Origin: Brachionus koreanus
Taxonomy: Eukaryota; Rotifera; Eurotatoria; Ploima; Brachionidae
Assembly: GCA_016987375.1 (NCBI GenBank)
Contig: PJRA01000412.1
Location: forward strand, 559,478 to 569,807
Reading direction: 5' to 3'
Length of the DNA: 10,330 bases
Of the stretch, positions 8,533 to 10,330 are shown piece after piece; the stretch's first letter is position 1; each line of letters begins with the position of its first letter. The position numbers and the translations under genes are program-made. The notes under the pieces were generated by a model, which did no database searches, was not told the DNA's origin, and saw only the letters and a program-made list of their open reading frames with translations.

Positions 8533-9360
8533 ATGGCAAGTATTGCGAGTGCAAGAATAAAAAGAGAGTTTAGAGAAGTTGTTACCAGTGATGAAGTAAT
8601 TAGATTAGTGGGCTTTTTTTCAAAAAATTTAATGAATATTAAAAGTTAACAAGATGCAAAATAAAACTTGAGCTTTTGAATGACAATTTCACTGAGCTGA
8701 AAGGTGAAATCGGAGGTCCACCAGACACACCAGTAAATATCATTGTTAAATTTTCTATTTTAATAAACATTTAATTTAATCTGAAAATGTAACATTAACG
8801 ATCTTTTTTCAAATTTGATTGAGTATTTACAGATAGATTTAGGCATTTGTTTTTAGTATGAAGGTGGAACATATCAATTAGAAATCAGAATTCCAGATAC
8901 CTACCCGTTTAACCCTCCCAAAGTAAAATTTCTCACCAAAATATGGCATCCAAATATAAGCAGTGTAACTGGGGCTATTTGTCTGGATATTTTGAAAGAT
9001 CAATGGGCAGCAGCGATGACTTTGAGAACTGTTCTTCTTTCACTTCAAGCTTTGTTAGCAACACCAGAGCCCGATGACCCACAGGATGCCGTGGTAGCAA
9101 ACCAGTACAAAAGTAATAAAAAAATATTTGTTAGAACAGCTCGTCATTGGACAAATATTTATGCAGGTTCTACAACTGCTTCCGAACCTGAGTTCGATGC
9201 TCAAGTCAAAAAACTTGTAGATATGGGATTTGATTCAGTAATTTCGAAATTAATTAAATTTAATTCTTGACAAAAAGATTTTTTTTAGCATAAATCAAGA
9301 GTGGCTCTGTCTTCACATTTATGGAATGTTGAACAAGCAATTGAAAGCTTATACGATTAG
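8533..9360 (+). CDS. UBE2K: Ubiquitin-conjugating enzyme E2 K (E2-25K), four exons, 200 residues
   Basis: A class II E2 that takes ubiquitin from E1 as a thioester and builds mainly Lys48-linked chains in the cytosol and nucleus. Exons are 8533-8595, 8646-8732, 8857-9237 and 9289-9360; all junctions are phase 0, and introns are 50, 124 and 51 nt with GT...AG ends. The product is 200 residues, the same as human UBE2K, and by my recollection of that protein it aligns without gaps. The UBC fold spans about 1-155: HPN at 81-83, active-site Cys92 in GAICLDILKDQW (codon 8980-8982), and the highly conserved AAAMTLRTVLLSLQALL stretch. A C-terminal UBA domain occupies about 160-200, with MGF at 173-175 and VALSS in the next helix. 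ATG 8533 (AAATAATGG) is the family start. Position 14, a SUMO-acceptor Lys in the mammalian enzyme, is Arg here. The region 130-165 linking UBC and UBA is the most diverged. Confidence 0.97.
9238..9288 (+). other. UBE2K: UBE2K intron 3, splits the UBA domain
   Basis: A 51-nt intron, GTAATT to TTTTTTAG, interrupting the UBA domain two residues after MGF. If it is not removed, the frame continues for ten codons (VISKLIKFNS) and stops at TGA 9268-9270. Splicing restores SRVALSSHLWNVEQ, which matches the family in length and sequence, so the intron is well supported. Confidence 0.9.
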
Positions 9361-10330
9361 ATGTATAAAAAGAAATTTTTATTAAAATCTAAATTCTATA
9401 TTAATTTTTAAAAATTTTTAAATCAAATAATTGTATCAAAACTTTTTCAGATTATTGGACCGAAATAAACATCATCACTAAGGTTCACATGATTCTAACT
9501 CATATTTAATCGATAGAGATTTTAAATCTTTGCAAATTATTAGAATTTAAGCAAAACTTTCGACTCATTTTAATTTTATTTTTATATAATTTAATAAAGG
9601 AAAAATTTTTTTCTCAATTGAAATTTAAAAAAAGTTAAATAGATGAGAAGTACATAAAATAATAAAAAATTGAGAAATGAAAAGCAAATGCTTGACTTTG
9701 AAATATCAAGTTAGGAAATATAAGATTTGCTAACACGAATTCGGTTAATAAAATCAAATGATGATTTTGGAAGGCTGTATTTTGAATTATTCAAATAAAA
9801 AACTAGAAAAATAAAGATTTTATAAAAAAAATTTAAAAACTAATTTTAAATATTTTTGAAGAAATCGAAGAGACTGACTTGGCTTTGAAAAGACTCTAAA
9901 ATGACCTTATTTTTTGAAAAGAGTACAAGTCTGATTAAAAATAATTGATAAATTTCAATAAAATAAATTAGGAATAAAAAAATATAACTAGAGTATCAAA
10001 AATTTAAATTTAAATATAAAATAAAATTCGATTTTATAAAATATTAATTCAGAAAAATAAAAATTTTAATTGATATTGAAAAAAAAGAATTGATCTAAAT
10101 TAAATTAAAATTTAAATGTAAAGAAAAATATAGATTAATTTCTTAAAATATGTTTGTGGATTTTGTTAATTTTTATATGAAATGATAAAATATATGAAAA
10201 TAAAAAATAGATGAATGGAAAAAGTAAACTGATAACATGTGCTAGGTTAATTACAAAATGTTCAGAAAAAAAAACTATAAAAATATGGGAATGCATTGTA
10301 ATTATTAATATTAGAGAAATGTTTGATCGC
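9361..10330. other. AT-rich 3' flank, no supported gene
   Basis: After the UBE2K stop the sequence is AT-rich with very short open frames on both strands. TTTTTCAG at about 9443-9450 resembles a 3' splice site but opens no conserved exon. The last 100 bases hold an ATG-initiated frame of only 16 codons. I see no RNA gene or repeat family here. Confidence 0.5.
9593..9598 (+). terminator. Candidate UBE2K polyadenylation signal AATAAA
   Basis: AATAAA lies 232 nt after the UBE2K stop. Another AATAAA at 9464-9469 is closer (103 nt) and equally possible. Neither can be preferred from sequence alone. Confidence 0.3.

Noticed and set aside
8992..9270. 92-residue protein starting at an internal ATG and ending at TGA 9270
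   Set aside because: It is an internal part of UBE2K exon 3 plus retained intron 3; the true gene starts at 8533 and ends at 9360.
1..10330. Ciliate origin with reassigned TAA/TAG codons
   Set aside because: AT-richness and short introns fit, but all Gln codons are CAA/CAG, no in-frame TAA or TAG is needed in either gene, and TAG ends UBE2K precisely at the family terminus.
1..10330. CRISPR arrays, tRNA or rRNA genes
   Set aside because: No regularly spaced direct repeats, no tRNA T-loop/anticodon arm arrangement and no rRNA-like conserved stretch found by eye.

Overview
This is an AT-rich eukaryotic window that most resembles the genome of a small metazoan. It holds two conserved intron-bearing genes, one unrecognised small membrane-protein gene, and a GC-richer foldback repeat. 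The reasons for calling it eukaryotic are the split genes, introns of about 40-56 nt with GT...AG ends, A-rich start contexts and AATAAA-type 3' signals. Both conserved genes read with the standard genetic code: TAG ends UBE2K exactly where the family ends, and no in-frame TAA, TAG or TGA is needed inside either spliced frame. A monogonont rotifer (Brachionus-like), or another compact AT-rich invertebrate, is my best guess. The sequence alone cannot settle this.

Layout. Positions 1-477 are AT-rich flank. Positions 478-852 (+) encode a 124-residue single-pass membrane protein that I do not recognise. Positions 853-1812 hold nothing I can support except a polyA-type signal and a short (AT) microsatellite. 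At about 1838-2186 there is an island of about 42% GC full of CpG and GGCCGTA/GACCG motifs, organised as inverted repeats; it is probably a nonautonomous foldback or MITE-like element. Positions 2187-3291 are AT-rich sequence with no supported gene. Positions 3292-6392 (-) are a nine-exon CDKL5-like protein kinase, reconstructed here as 530 residues. It has a complete kinase domain (TEY activation loop) and a 223-residue disordered tail encoded by the last exon. Its seventh intron (1,160 nt) is more than 20 times the size of the others. Positions 6393-8532 are the 2.1-kb divergent intergenic region; they contain one weak, TGA-interrupted reading frame on the minus strand. Positions 8533-9360 (+) are a four-exon UBE2K (E2-25K) ubiquitin-conjugating enzyme of exactly 200 residues. 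Positions 9361-10330 are 3' flank with candidate polyA signals.

Nothing in the sequence ties these genes into one pathway. The first gene and the kinase converge, and the kinase and UBE2K diverge. I see no prokaryotic operon, CRISPR array, tRNA or rRNA. The points most worth a second look are the spliced CDKL5-like model (especially its ATG-less tail exon and the kinase-only protein that would result if intron 8 were retained), the foldback island, the A-rich 3' splice sites, and the Lys14-to-Arg difference in UBE2K.
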